NCBI RefSeq assembly: GCF_000237925.1
Contig: NW_017386025.1
Span: forward strand, 558,001-622,000
Direction of reading: 5' to 3'
Origin: Schistosoma mansoni
Lineage: Eukaryota; Platyhelminthes; Trematoda; Strigeidida; Schistosomatidae
Length of the DNA: 64,000 nucleotides
The notes under the pieces are model-generated. The model ran no database searches. It saw only the letters and a program-made list of their open reading frames with translations, and had not been told where the DNA came from. Below are positions 10,831 through 22,759 of this stretch, piece after piece. Each line of letters begins with the position of its first letter. Position 1 is the first letter of the stretch. The position numbers and the translations under genes were made by a program.

Positions 10831-11275
10831 TAATTACAGAATTCACGCCAGTTTACAGGCATGGTCAATTTGATATTAATAGTAATATTAGATGCAGAGA
10901 ACAAATATGTTCATTAGATTGTTCCAGGTTTGCTAATTCATTAATTGCTTAGGTAGTACATTTATGACATGTATTACAGCAATCCAATGTATCAGCAGAG
11001 AACTTTTGATTTTTTCTTAGGTGTATGGCCTGTTGATTTATGAACGGTGTTATTTAGGGTTATTTCCTGTGCCAGGACGAATTGTTGATAATTATATACA
11101 ACTAGAAAAAGTAAAATGAAAACAGAGAGCACGGAACAACAAAGCAATGATTACCAAAATATGTCAGTCAGGTTTACCACTGTTCATGTTAGGTATTATT
11201 CAAATAAGTTAAGGTTGCTAGGCACAGTTTTAACGTAAAGTGACAGCAGGTGAGTGGTTTTACTTGGGAAATTCA

Positions 11276-12830
11276 CTAAATATTTAAAGTTCCGATAATC
11301 TCACTTGCGGAATAAGATACACTTACAGATGCTAGAACATTTGATACATTTTCAGAGGGGCAGTATGTATCAATGCAGCGAACAATGAATGGGAGTGATT
11401 TTATCGTGCTGATATATTGTGGTAGATTATTCCAGAGTCTAGAAAATTTACAGGTAAAGTAATTCATTTGTAGAGATGATTTAGAATGGGTTTGTTTCAT
11501 TAGTGACAAGCAGTTACGTATATCGTAATGAGAAGTTTGTGCATATTGAATTGCTAGGTCAGATGTAAAGGGTAGTTTGTTATGTATTTTGAAGAAGAAG
11601 AAGAAGATAAGATTTAGTTTGAGTCTACTCTTCCATAAAGAGTCGAGCTCAAGTTTATTACATCTAGAATTATATTTCAAGGAACAATCAGTTACGAGAA
11701 TCCGAAATGTTAATCGTCTCTGTACTGATTCCAACCTTAATTTATCCTTAATCCACGCACTACTAAGAATAAACGCGCAGTATTCTATAAGTAGTGGAAC
11801 ACAAACTTTGTACATTAAAATACGTGACTCATTGTTATAAAGGTTTAAGTTATGCAACATATAAGACTTTGAGACTTGAAGGTCTGTTTCAAGACCTATT
11901 CTGCAAACGACAAATCGTAGGAGTATCTAAGTTCTAAGTCTTCTATTGCATATAACTTAGATAACACCTCACTAATGATGGTAAGATCCAATTCGAGTGA
12001 TGTGTTGCCGAAGCACGTCCGTCCTTATTTAGCTGTGTTAAACTAAAACTGCCATTTTGAGCACTGCTGCGTTACCTTATTACACTACAGGCTGATGAAA
12101 CTTTGCATATTGTTCAGCTCATGAGGAGAAAATGAACACAGTACTTTGAGATCATCCGCATGCAAAAGGGGCTTACCCACACAAAAACACTCACAAATAA
12201 CAATAATAAACGCCAAAAAGAACAAAGGGCTTAATACATCACCTTGTATTGCACCGCTACTAACAGGGACAGCGTTCGACAATGAAGAGTTAATTTTAAC
12301 TATTTGATATCGGCTACTGAGGAAGAAATCTAACCAAGCAAGCAAAGGATTTTAGACCCCATCAGATGCGAGATTACCTATGAGAAGTTGGTGATCAAAC
12401 ACGTCGGAAGCTCTAAAAACGTAAAAGTATAGCACTAGTACTAGATATCCTTGGCTACGTGGAGAATAGGCTAAATTAAAGAAGTCAAAGTGACATTTTT
12501 TTCCATGATTAAGGAAATCAAAGTGACATTTTTTTCCATGATTCTAGTGAGAAATTTAGTAATATTTATCGGCAGATTATTGTTCATGTCTCCAGATTTG
12601 TAACTTGGTATACTGTACGCGGTTTTCCAGCAGCAAGGGTAAGAACCTGATTCCACAGAGAGAGTAAACAGCTTTAGAAGAAGTAAAACATCTGGGCCAC
12701 CGTACTTGTGGAGAAAGTATGAAATTCCATCTGCTCCTTGACCTCTCGAAACCTTAATGGTATTTATAGCCTTACTAATATTCAAGCATGTGAAGGAGAC
12801 AGATGTTATTGAGTTACTAGTCACGCACAT
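11276..12830 (-). pseudogene. Reverse transcriptase of the CR1-like element (broken)
   Basis: Three collinear fragments are visible. 12830-12471 holds the finger region (SRGQGADGIS, then a damaged SIPSYKSGD where IPIFKKGD is usual). 12345-12085 holds the palm: SSGAIQGDVLSPLFFLAF for the S.G..QG..L.P.LF motif, and LLHADD in place of YADD. 11860-11276 holds the thumb and C-terminal domain (RILMYKVCVPLLIEYCAFIL, SRLWNNLPQYI). Stops and shifts separate the pieces. The H in HADD and the lost GVPQG residues show decay. Confidence 0.65.
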
Positions 12831-13338
12831 AACTCTTGAAACAGCGCCATTTGTGGATTCTTTGCCATTCGCAAATATACCACTGAAAAGGTCCGCTATA
12901 TAAAAGTGTTATTATGCAGGATGCATGTTATGTTAACATTGAGTTGATTTAGGGCGTTTGTTGAAAAGGAGAATTAAGTTTTCTACTTTTGACCTGGTAA
13001 TAATTGCTAATACCTCCTCATTAATGGCTTTTAACTTATGTTTCTCTTTAATTTGGTTAAAAATTATTGTTACTTGTTAAACTGCCGTGAAGTCGTTTGA
13101 TTTAGAATAACGTTTCTGTAGGCGTCTTAGTTTATTACGATATTTAGCTGATATATATAATTCATAAAGTTTACTAATCCTGTACGTTTTAAGAGGTACA
13201 CGAAAATCTAGACAGGAGCTAACGACTAAATAGAATTTGTAGATTGCATCCATGAGACTATTACATGAGAAAAATTCATCCTAGTCTGAGAGTTTAAGCA
13301 GTTAGCTCAAGAGGTCCCAGTTAGCATACTTATAGTCT

Positions 13339-14085
13339 CTATATTGGCAGGTTTTTTTGAATTGGTCGGTTATAAGAGGGATAGATAGTGAGAGCACAAG
13401 CTACTATCTCCTGGTCACCACTTTCAACTTCATTGTATACTTGTACAGATAGTGGGGTGACATCTCTGCTAAATATTAGATCAAGTATATTATCACCCCT
13501 TGTTGGGGTACAAACAAACTGTGACCAGCAGTGCAGGTTAAGGATTGCCGAAAATTCATCACTACTTGACTGACAACTACCGGTACTCCAGTTAATCCCA
13601 GGATAATTGTAACCTTCAGTGATAATCTTAGCATTGAAGTTTAGAGCAGATGCATGTATAAATACATTGATAATAAGATCTTCAACTTTATTAGTTGTCA
13701 GGGTATCCAAAGCATATACAAGACAACTACCTCCTCTCTCAGTTTCTGTTTCACAGCGATAGAGGAGATAGTTCTGGATACTTAATTCTGAATCAGATAC
13801 TGCATGACAGCACAGTGTTTCAGTGATAAGTATGACAGAAGGCTTGGTTAGAAAAACTAAGGTTCTCAAAGCTGAAAGTGGGTTCAGAAGTGAATGTGCA
13901 TTGATGAGTAATAAGTTTAAAAACGGAGTATGTAGTGTGAAAAAACTGAAAGCCTCCCTATCGATGGTATGAGTTCTAGATATGCCTGAACTACGTTTTA
14001 ATATGCTTGACTGATCGTATGGGCTATGGCTTGGACAAACTTTAGTGCTAGTGGGACCAGGGATTTTTGAAGGCCAAAAAAACAT
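13339..14085 (-). pseudogene. APE-type endonuclease domain of the CR1-like element (broken)
   Basis: The frame shows the order of motifs of non-LTR endonucleases, which nick the target DNA: LLINAHSLLNPLSALRTL (normally NARSL), ILITETL (ITETW), GYNYPGINWS (GDFN.P.I.W) and TRGDNILDLIFS (T....LDLV). GD of GDFN and SDH near the C-terminus are not intact, so activity is unlikely. The upstream part belongs to the linker from ORF1. Confidence 0.6.
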
Positions 14086-14099
14086 TTTGATAAGGCGGA

Positions 14100-15250
14100 T
14101 TAGTTTGTTGAACTAGCATCTGGTAGTTGAGGTTGAGTTGATGGTGCGTAACCTAGTAGTCCATCTTGCCCATTGGGAAAGTATTGAGAAGAGTTACATC
14201 TTACAGGTTTAATATTTAAAACATTTGAGGGTAACCACGGGGCACGCTGGTTCAATGCGATCTGTCTAATATTAGGCCTGCTTACACAATGGTTGTAGTG
14301 GCCGTCTTGTACGACATTTGAACAGAGTGTGCCCTTATAACCTCCCCTATGATGAGTAGGGTAAAGCATGATGTGGGAAAGTATATGTTTGCTTGGCAGG
14401 GCCATTGTAATACTTTTGGTATTCGGTCTAAAACCAGAAGTTTTTGTATATACTTTCTTCTTACTTGGTATAGATGTTCACATTTTAACAGTGTTTTAAA
14501 GAGCCTTCACATTAGAAATAGGTATTTGGTTATAGACTTCTAATGTTACACTGGAAAATATCGGATTGGTACCTCCAAAGGATATACATTGGTTATCTGA
14601 GTTCAATACAGGCATGAGAGACAGATTAGCGCTCTTCACTGGTAGATCGATGTACTGGCAAACATGAGATAGGTTGACTGCACCAGTGGGTTCAGCTGCT
14701 GAGGCAACGGGATTTCTTGTGATTTCAACAACGTTATTTTAGTTTAAGGTACGCTTTTGCGTAAGTCTTTTGTTGGTGGTTTTATCTGGGACTATACGAG
14801 CCTTTCCAAACTTCGTAAGAGCGCAGATTAGCCGTTCGGATTCTTTCAACTGCTCAGCCAATGAATGGGAATCGAATCTAAACAAGATAGAGCACGAGTA
14901 TTTCTGGTGCTTTTTATTTGGTCGAATAAATTGGCATGAACTCTCTTGGAGGTTAGCTGCCTCTAAGATCAAATTCTTTACAGATTTAATGGCGAGTTTG
15001 TCAGGTATGTCATAGTTAGTCGAGTTATTTCGAGAGATTACTCATTTAGTAACTTTGCTAGCGATAAAATCGATAACATATCCTACTATGATCCTGTCTT
15101 TAAGTTCCACAGAAACTACATCCTTTGACAAAAGCAGTTTTTGGGGTGATGGTGTCTTTAGTTCTTGCTCAAGATCATCATGCCTAAGTAAAGAGAACGC
15201 AAGTGACTACACTTTAGAACGCACATTGCTTAAATGCTTATAGATAGTGT
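14100..15250 (-). pseudogene. ORF1-like region of the CR1-like element (broken)
   Basis: 14405-14100 encodes a Pro/Gln/Asn-rich stretch. 14972-14739 encodes a charged segment including AEQLKESERLICALTKFGKA, resembling the region before the nucleic-acid-binding part of CR1-like ORF1 proteins. No zinc finger or esterase motif could be read. Several stops interrupt the region, so the boundaries are approximate. Confidence 0.4.
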
Positions 15251-15439
15251 CTAATTCACTCCTCATATTATCGATGGTTTTTTATTTTGAGGTAGAACTC
15301 ATTGTCAAGTTGGAGACTGAGTCATCCAGCAGCAGGTGTGGTATACTTCCACTCCCAACATTATCTAATTCAAAAAGAGTTGCAGAGCGTGGGATATATG
15401 TAATAACAGGATTGTTATTATGAAGAGCATAAGGGGTTT

Positions 15440-16480
15440 TCCGGGCTAGTTTTTTGTGAATCGAATGATGAACTTTATTAAATTGCTTGAATGTGTATGT
15501 CAGGTCAGTATAGTAGTTACAAAAGATGAACGCATCGTCCATATATCGTCTGTAAAGTGAAAACTTGTCAAGCTGCTGTACCAGTGGACCATCTTCTAGT
15601 CTAGCAAGAAAAATGTAAGCAACGATGGGACCTAGTAGTGAAAACATCGATACACCATCTATTTTCACACTTATTTCAACACTAAATTTGAAGTTTATGT
15701 TAACGGTACAATTTAGTTATAATTCCTTAATGGTATTCACAGGGATTGTACTACCTATTTCTTGTTCTCCAAGTTATTCACGGATACATTCTCCAGTCTC
15801 CTTGAATGAGGCATTAATAAAAACAATGTTACGTCTAACGTTTCACTGCCGTATGATAAGGGGAACTGTACATGTTCAAAACTAGTATTATTTAAACGTC
15901 CGGCTAGTCTAACCTTGGTAGTCCGTATAATCTTGGTAAATGGGTACTTATCGGCTTGATTGATTCGTATATGTCTGATGGAGTTACATGCAGGGCTAGG
16001 CAGGAAGAAGGACTGATAAAGACTCTGAGCTACTCTTACGGGTTTTATGCATCAGTGTTACGGTCTATAACTCACTGTTCTCTAGTTGGCAGCATCATTA
16101 CGTAATATGTTGATAGGGGCACAGGACCAAAAGATATAACAGTTTTAGGAACCTGATCAGTTCATTTTCTATCTTACTACTGACGTCTCTTTAGTTATTC
16201 AGTTTCCGGAATTCTACATGACCAGTCAAGACGTTGCTCATCTCGTCAATATAATCTCTTTTGTTAACTAGAACAGTTCCTGCTCCCTCACCAGATTCCA
16301 CGGTAGTCGCATTTTCGCCATCAATAAGTTCACCGGTGTTTTGATTAAGATGCTTCTTTAGTTATATCTACTGTTTTTAAACTGATGGCAGCAATCTACT
16401 GGATTTGATTTGAAAAGTTCAAGTTGTTGATCGAACGTCGGAAATATTGCAATACCTGACAACATTTAGAGAAGTTTATC
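15440..16480 (-). mobile_element. Penelope-like element, N-terminal and RT core part (broken)
   Basis: Reading the minus strand from 16330 there is GAGTVLVNKRDYIDEMSNVL and EFRKLNN, the DKGG.VVV....Y...M..iL..t..F.kL block upstream of PLE RT domains. Further on come VKIDGVSMFSLLGPIVAYIF (usually DGVAMGSPLGPL.A.iF) and YRRYMDDAFIFC, where RYMDD holds the catalytic DD pair. FNKVHHSI follows, at which point a CR1-like element interrupts the frame; the element resumes at about 10830. PLEs copy themselves with a telomerase-related RT. Stops and shifts mark it as dead. Confidence 0.72.
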
Positions 16481-18379
16481 CAAAACGCACCCCAATTATT
16501 AATTTCTACCTAATGAATCTCGTTATACATATTACGTGATTTCCTGTTTGCAATAACATTATGATCTCTCCCACCCCATGTTAACCATATTTATCCTTAT
16601 AATTTGTCTCAAAACTTCACTTGACGTTGAAATTTATTCAAGTCAACACTTCATATCAGTCACCCAAACAATGACGATCTTGTTTTGTTTTATATTAAAA
16701 ACAATCCTAGGTTCACATCCTGTGGTTCTAATTGACGTAATTTGCCTTAAACCTGGTCATTCTTTGAATTACTAATTTGGATACATAATTGTAGATCGTG
16801 AAGAGAACTAGCTGAAAAAAGCAAAACCTCCAAAGGGCTTGCACATATAGACCGTGATCTACATTGTTGCCGTTTTTAACTTTATCAGACCTCAGTATTA
16901 GTTCATTACAGAACTGACAACTCAATATACCAACCGGGAATGTAGAACTTTCATCTTCATCATTTCAAAAACTTAATTACCCTTAGACCATATTTAGTTA
17001 TGACAGTCTGGTACTGTATCAGAAGAGGATATACTGCGGACAAGCTTATGTATTTCAACAAAAATTACAGTTATTTGGTAAAAAGTATAAACCATACATT
17101 CAATCCTTCATTTGCAAAATATCCACCAATAGTCTCAGACTTTAGTGTTCCTTTAATTCCACATCCATTACTGTCCATTCCCATTCTCTTCTGTTTGATA
17201 TTCCCAACCTTCTGCTGCCAGGCTTTTACTTTCGGTTGGCGTTACATACTACTTATATCTGTCGATATAAGCAGCATACACTACAGTACTAATAAATAGG
17301 GCATTTTTTCAACTCACTTACCAGGATCAGATATTTGCTCGAAACTTATTAGAATTCGTCCAAAAAATCTTCCATTTGCATCCCACAACGTCAGTATGGA
17401 AAACCAAGATCATAAATATAGGTAGCAAATGGCAAGATACCGACTCTCATAGTTACAAAGATTATCCCATCCCGTGTACTGAAACGGTTTAGGAGAAAGA
17501 TATATTGCAGCATACACGTGAAGTCGGTAATTTAATAACAGGTGAAAAATGAAGTTTCAGGTTTCTTGAGTTATTGAGAGCAGATACCACTAATTTTGAA
17601 CGAGATCTCTTCGGTTACTAAACTGTCTTTTGAATACAGTCAATAGCAGAGTTGAGAATCCAGTTCTGGAGTCGATCAGTTTCTGATTTCTTTGTATACT
17701 GAATTTTGAAGTCGTGTTTTGAAATGAAAAGAAAGAAAGTAAGTAAGCCATAAATCTCCGAATAATTTAAAAATTATCATTGCCTTATGCGACTAGGGAA
17801 ACAAAATTAGCTCAACTGCTTTTGCATCATTTGAAAGTTTAGTGACTCCTGAGATGTAAATCAAAACTTTATGTCAAACCCCAGTGGTTAGAAATCACTA
17901 ATACATCTTGCGAATTGCCTTGTAATCACCATTGAGTAAATTCAATCTCTTACATTAAAGACCTTGATGACCGTTGTATTCAGGTTTGTGATCTATATCA
18001 GTACATTAATTCATTCTAACAGTTTAATAGAACTATCCTGATGCTACGAAGTAACCATGAGAAAACCGAATCTATATGACACTAGCTTTGAGTCACATCA
18101 CTGTATATCCTGAAACTTTTCTTCCATGGAAGCCTGTAATGAACACCTGCAGAAACCATTTAAGGATGACTAGTACCGTGCCAACATGAGAACATGTGTA
18201 ATACGAACACAAAGGAAAAATATTTCAGATGAATAAGCCTGAACAACCAAGCCATATTACCTCTATAACTTTCCCGTCTTGGCCCATTGAAGTTCACTAG
18301 CTTTCACCATCATTTTTACAACCTATGTTCCACTGAAGACGTAGAAATAGGTCTGCCTGAGAAATGACTTATGGTAAGC
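16481..18379. other. Unassigned AT-rich sequence
   Basis: Small frames such as 17000-17299 plus have no recognisable domain. No repeat or RNA gene was identified. Confidence 0.35.
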
Positions 18380-18389
18380 ATTCAGCTTA

Positions 18390-20240
18390 TTTCAAAAGTC
18401 ACCACAGCACTCTCTCACTACAATCCACCCAGGAAGACAATCTAAATGATGTGTGACTAGTAAATCTATGTGCTTTCAACAGCACGGTTATATGTGACAA
18501 CATTCTCCCCCACTTATACATCCAAGAAGTTTCTTCGGTTTCACTAGGCCACACTACGGAACACCAAACCCACCACATATGGATGAATAAAATATTCAGA
18601 AGTTTCATGAAAGACGTAAGATAAAGAGAAGTGACTTCGAAGAACAACCTCTCGGAGAGGTTAGTCAAGAACAAGATGGAAAAAACGATCGCTGAGATGC
18701 AAGGAAAATGGAACAAGCGGGTGAAATGCCTCGAAGAGTTCTTGAATAGACCAGTCCTACTGAATGTACTTGGTTTCGAAGTGGCATACACAGACCTCCC
18801 TATAGATGTTACTTCACCGAATTAGCAGAACCAACATACAAACCAGGAATGTCAAAACTACACCATCCGACAAAATTTCAGTTGAAGCTATAAAGTCAGA
18901 TATACGAGTAGTTGCAATGATTCTCCACGTTTACTTCACAAAAACGTGATGGGTAGAATGGTGTTGACAAACTGATAACAATGATACTTCATCAAGATTC
19001 TGAAGAAGCGAGGTTTTGGTAGGTTTGAGAGCTACAAAGGCATTATACTACCGTCAGTGCCACATTGAGCTTCCAATGTTGTCAACAAACCGAATGAAAG
19101 ATTCACTACACGTCCAACCTTGGCATCACTAGACCAGCCTTCGTAAAAACGGATCAATTACTTACCAAAAAACAACAAATTTGGTCATTGGGGAACAATC
19201 ATCTGATTGGAGTTCATCATCATACAACAAAGTCTTTGATTACAATAGGGCATTCGACAGCGTGCACTTCGATACTATGCAGCACTCGACAAGACCGCAA
19301 CAATCGAATGGAACTCCTACTGCCAGCTGCTGTGCAAATTCGTGTATGGATGGTAGCGCACAGATTCTTTTCGAGTAAATACTGGTCTCTCCTCGCTAGT
19401 TACAAAACGGATTATGAAGACCCCCACATCTCAAGACAAGCATGAAATATGGTGGACAACTTCAACACATCTGAATAGTTTTTCACCACAGGTGACCTTA
19501 ACCTACTATCTCACACGGCAACAAATGCAAACGAGCGCAGCTTGTGAATTAACGGCTTCTGCCTCAATGAACCTCAACGTTCACAAGAGGAAGTTGGGGT
19601 CCTGAAATACAACCCAGTAATCACCGACCACATCATACATGTTGGGGAAGTTTCGGGAGCCATGGAAGCCTTTACACACCCGTTTGGCATCACCGATAAA
19701 CAAGAAGGACCTGATGAAGATTCGAAAGCACAAATTGGAAAAGTAAACATGAAGAATGTCGGGGACTCGAAGGAAGAAACACTCGAGATCAGAGTCGCAG
19801 TCGTCAATACAAACGTTGAAACTGTTCGATTGTATGGAGCAGAAACTTCTGTGTCTATCACAGTTATCATCAAAATATCCAGGTATTTATGAACGACTAT
19901 CTACTCAAGTTACTCCAAATCTATTCAGCAGAGAAGATCCAAATCAACTAGTGTAAAAGAACAGTTCATCTACCAATGGACGAGGTCAGGAAGAGACATT
20001 GTATGTGGATAGGTCACACTTTGCCCAGATCATTAACATATCACAAGGCGAGATATTACTCAGTTCTCACAGCACTAATAACAGTGGCAGATCAAAAAGT
20101 ACATGACACCGAAAACCAGAGACAAAGATCGATGCCATAAATACCACTTGTAAACAAGTGGAAAGGAGAGCATAGCACAGAGTTGGTGTTAGAACTCTGT
20201 TCGGTGGCCTATGCACTAATAGAGGTAACAGTTTTAAGCA
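18390..20240 (+). mobile_element. SR2-type RTE retrotransposon, heavily decayed copy
   Basis: The plus-strand fragments align in order with the better SR2 copy at 50955-54152. Around 18450-18630 endonuclease remnants read NLCAFNSTVI and MNKIFRSFMKDVR. Around 18690-18830 the stretch VKCLEEFLNRPVLLN is followed by TDLPIDV. Around 19190-19270 RT remnants read VFDYNRAFDSVHFDT. Around 19650-19870 EAFTHPFGITDKQEG and TNVETVRLYGAETS match the C-terminal [13 protein letters not shown] and [14 protein letters not shown] blocks. It ends near 20235 in a mutated ggcctatgc...aacag tail. Many shifts and a deletion between the endonuclease and RT parts are present. Confidence 0.75.
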
Positions 20241-20259
20241 AACGAGGGACACTAAATGG

Positions 20260-20731
20260 ACAGTTGAGTGGCGAATTCTGTCAACTGTTTACCAGCATTT
20301 CGGTTCGGCCCGTCTAGAATATGGAGGCGCAACGACTTTTCCTCAAATATAAAATTGAGGAATACTATAGAATGCATTTCAGGTCGGTCAACGATATCAG
20401 TTAAGAGACTCAAGTTCAACCCTCACAAAGAACGCCCTGAATCACTGGATCGTTACTCACAGGGTTACAGATGACTAAAAGACGACCTTAAAATGACATA
20501 CGACATCCCAAGCACTCCTCGATATCCACTAAAATACCTATTTACTTTCGATTCCAACCCACATTCACGAAGAATATCCAGAATTTAGAAACAGAACATA
20601 ACAGAATGAACTGTAGGCACACATTCTGCTCTTTACGAGTAGTCAAATGCTGGAATTCAATGATGGTTGACGTGGTCCAAGAAGTTTCCTATAAGCTCTT
20701 TTAAAAGAAACTTGATCAGTACTTAATGATC
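20260..20731 (+). mobile_element. 3' remnant of a CR1-like retrotransposon
   Basis: Plus-strand translation shows a mutated RT C-terminal region (ARLEYGGA near the start and SLRVVKCWNSMMVDVVQEVS near 20640, corresponding to R.EYG..AW and FS.RVV..WN.LP..VV). It ends with a FKRNLDQYL-like stretch. It abuts the 3' end of the minus-strand CR1 element, so the two are tail to tail. Confidence 0.55.
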
Positions 20732-20778
20732 CAGTTTCAGTTTCAGTTTGGAAAGGACAGGAGGCTTGATGGCATATG

Positions 20779-22735
20779 TTAGTCCTGGCAATGATGGTCT
20801 CTCAGCTGATCCAACTTTCTTTTGAAATAGTCGACGGATGGAGCCTCAACTAAGTCCTGAGGTAATGAGTTCCACTCGTTGATTATTCGATGGGAAAGTC
20901 GGTAGTCAGCTGACAAGTAATTCGTTCTGGGCTTGTGAACTTTTTTGGAGTGTCGTCGTAGATTTTCTGTTTTGGAAGACAAGAAAAATGAGGACATATC
21001 GAAAACTGTAATCAAGTCGCCTCAGATTCTTCTATATGACAGCGGGAATAGGTTTAGCTTGGTCAGTCTAGTACCATAAGGGAGCTTCGCTATTCCGGGA
21101 ATCAGCCTAGTTGCTGTTCTCTGGACCCTTTTCAAGAGCTCACTGTCTTTTTTTAGGCAGGGTTTAGATGCTTGTATGCAGTACTAAAGTTTAGGACGCA
21201 CGAACACTGTATACAAAGTCAGAAACGTTTTAGCGTCGAGATGCCTAAAAGCCCTGCGTATGAACCATAAAGTTCTAAAACCTTTGGCGGCTATTAATAA
21301 TAATAATATATTTCTGCAAGGGCAGGTACACGCCATTTTTACAGGCATGATCTACAAGTTACAACATATACTGGTTCACAGTATGCATCCCAAGCATGGT
21401 TGTTTAGTTAACATAATCTCTAAAAGTTGATAGCAGTTCGTTCGTTCAGATACAATGTGTTTTCATCAAAATATTTTCCAAAGGGGCATCGCGTCCACGT
21501 TACACACCAGATCAAATCTCGGCAAAATTGTGTTAGGATATTGGTAGTGTTGTAGAGAGCCTGGTGATAATTATGACCATGGGGAAGCGCGTTCGTCGAG
21601 CTTGTTCCAGATGTCAGAATGTACATAGCTTCACCCTCAGAGTAAGATTCCGTGCACACTGCACGGCAGTGTGAAGTAGTCTTTAAGTCTTGACTAACGA
21701 TGACGCCTAAGTCATTGTGTGTCTGGACAATAGGTAGCTCAGTCTTATTCATCGTGTATGTATCTGTACCCTGGTGGCCAATATGCATCACAATACACCT
21801 GGAAGTATTTAACGGCAATTGCCAGGTTTGGGACCATTCAGATAATCTCTCCAGGTCATTTTGGAGTTCTAAGCTATCGCCCTTGCTTTGCATCGCTCTT
21901 CATATCTTGACATCGTCAGCATAGAGTAGGACCGATGACTACAGCAGACGAGGAAGGTCATTTACGTACAGGAGGAATAACACTGGCCCCAAAACTGTAC
22001 CCTGGGGGACTCCACTAAGCACAGTTTCCCAGCCAGACAACTTGGAGTTCACCCATACTCTTTGTTGACGCCCAACTAGAAAGTCTTTTATCCACATCAA
22101 TAGGTTGCCTTCAGTCCCGACATTCCTTAGCTTATATAGCAGTCGGTTGTGCGGAACTTTGTCGAAAGCTTTGCTGAAATCGATATAGGCTACGTCTATA
22201 GGTAACTTTTGGTCCTTAAGAGCGCACCAGCTTTCACGAGCGACTAATAAGTTAGTGAGACAAGAGTAACCTGTTCTAAAACCATGCTGCTTTTCCGAAA
22301 GGATCCGGTTTTCATCGAGATACTTAAACAGCTCCTTCCGAATAATCTTTTCTAAGATTTTGACAACCACACTAGATAGGCTAATGGGTCAGTAATTGTC
22401 AGGCTTATGTTTAGTACCTGTTTTTAAGACAGGACGTTCTTCCAGTCTTTTGGTGGACGACCCTGGGTTACGGATAGATTAAAACATATACTTAAAGGGT
22501 TCGCAACAAAGTTAGCTAATTCCTTTAGTAACCTAGGATGCAGTCCATCGGGTCCAGTGGATTTACCTATATCAAGCTTAATTAGCAGACCAAAGACATC
22601 GAGTTCTTTAATGGTCACGCTATCCATTGTTTGTGTGGGGGGATTTTCATAGACTGGTGAGAAGGGTGTTTCTATGGTATACATTTTGCTAAAGTATTTA
22701 GAGAATACTTGAGCTTTGCCAAAGTCGTCCTCCAC
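20779..22735 (-). pseudogene. Reverse transcriptase of the CR1-like element (broken)
   Basis: Finger region: KSTGPDGLHPRLLKELA near 22560. Palm: IDFSKAFDKVPHNRLLYKL, SGVPQGTVLGPVLFLLYVND and VLLYADDVKI, with the catalytic ADD present. Thumb and end: NDLGVIVSQDLKTTSHCRAV, RTLWFIRRAFRHLD after the insertion, LNLFPLSYRRI and NEWNSLPQDLVEA. Visible lesions are a stop after Asn-Tyr near 22390 (probably an old CGA), a stop right after YADDVKI, the insertion at 21289-21656, and stops near EYC and RRI in the last part. Otherwise the frame is well kept. Confidence 0.8.
21289..21656 (-). mobile_element. Short retroelement 3' fragment inserted in the CR1 RT
   Basis: The RT reading HCRAVC stops near 21656 and resumes as AKGFRTLW near 21288, so about 368 bp are foreign. 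The inserted piece ends on the minus strand with catgcctgtaaaaatggcg, then a cctgccctt stretch and an attattattaata tail. The same motif ends the CR1-like element at 10835. It looks like a 5'-truncated insertion with a simple A/T-rich tail. No clear target-site duplication could be read. Confidence 0.6.
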
Positions 22736-22759
22736 TAGTGATGAGGCAGTACTGTCTCC

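Larger units (their letters stand above)
10835..15440 (-). mobile_element. CR1-like non-LTR retrotransposon (decayed), inserted in a Penelope-like element
   Basis: An element of about 4.6 kb carries, in 5' to 3' order on the minus strand, an ORF1-like part (15250-14100), an apurinic-type endonuclease (14085-13339), a reverse transcriptase (12830-11276) and an AT-rich 3' UTR. Its end near 10840 shares the catgcctgtaaa...ggcgtg tail with the insertion at 21289-21656, so both used the same 3' sequence family. Both flanks are Penelope-like sequence in the same orientation. All frames are broken by stops or shifts. Confidence 0.65.

Noticed and set aside
18399-18791. 130-residue minus frame
   Set aside because: It lies opposite decayed SR2 endonuclease and linker sequence that aligns on the plus strand.
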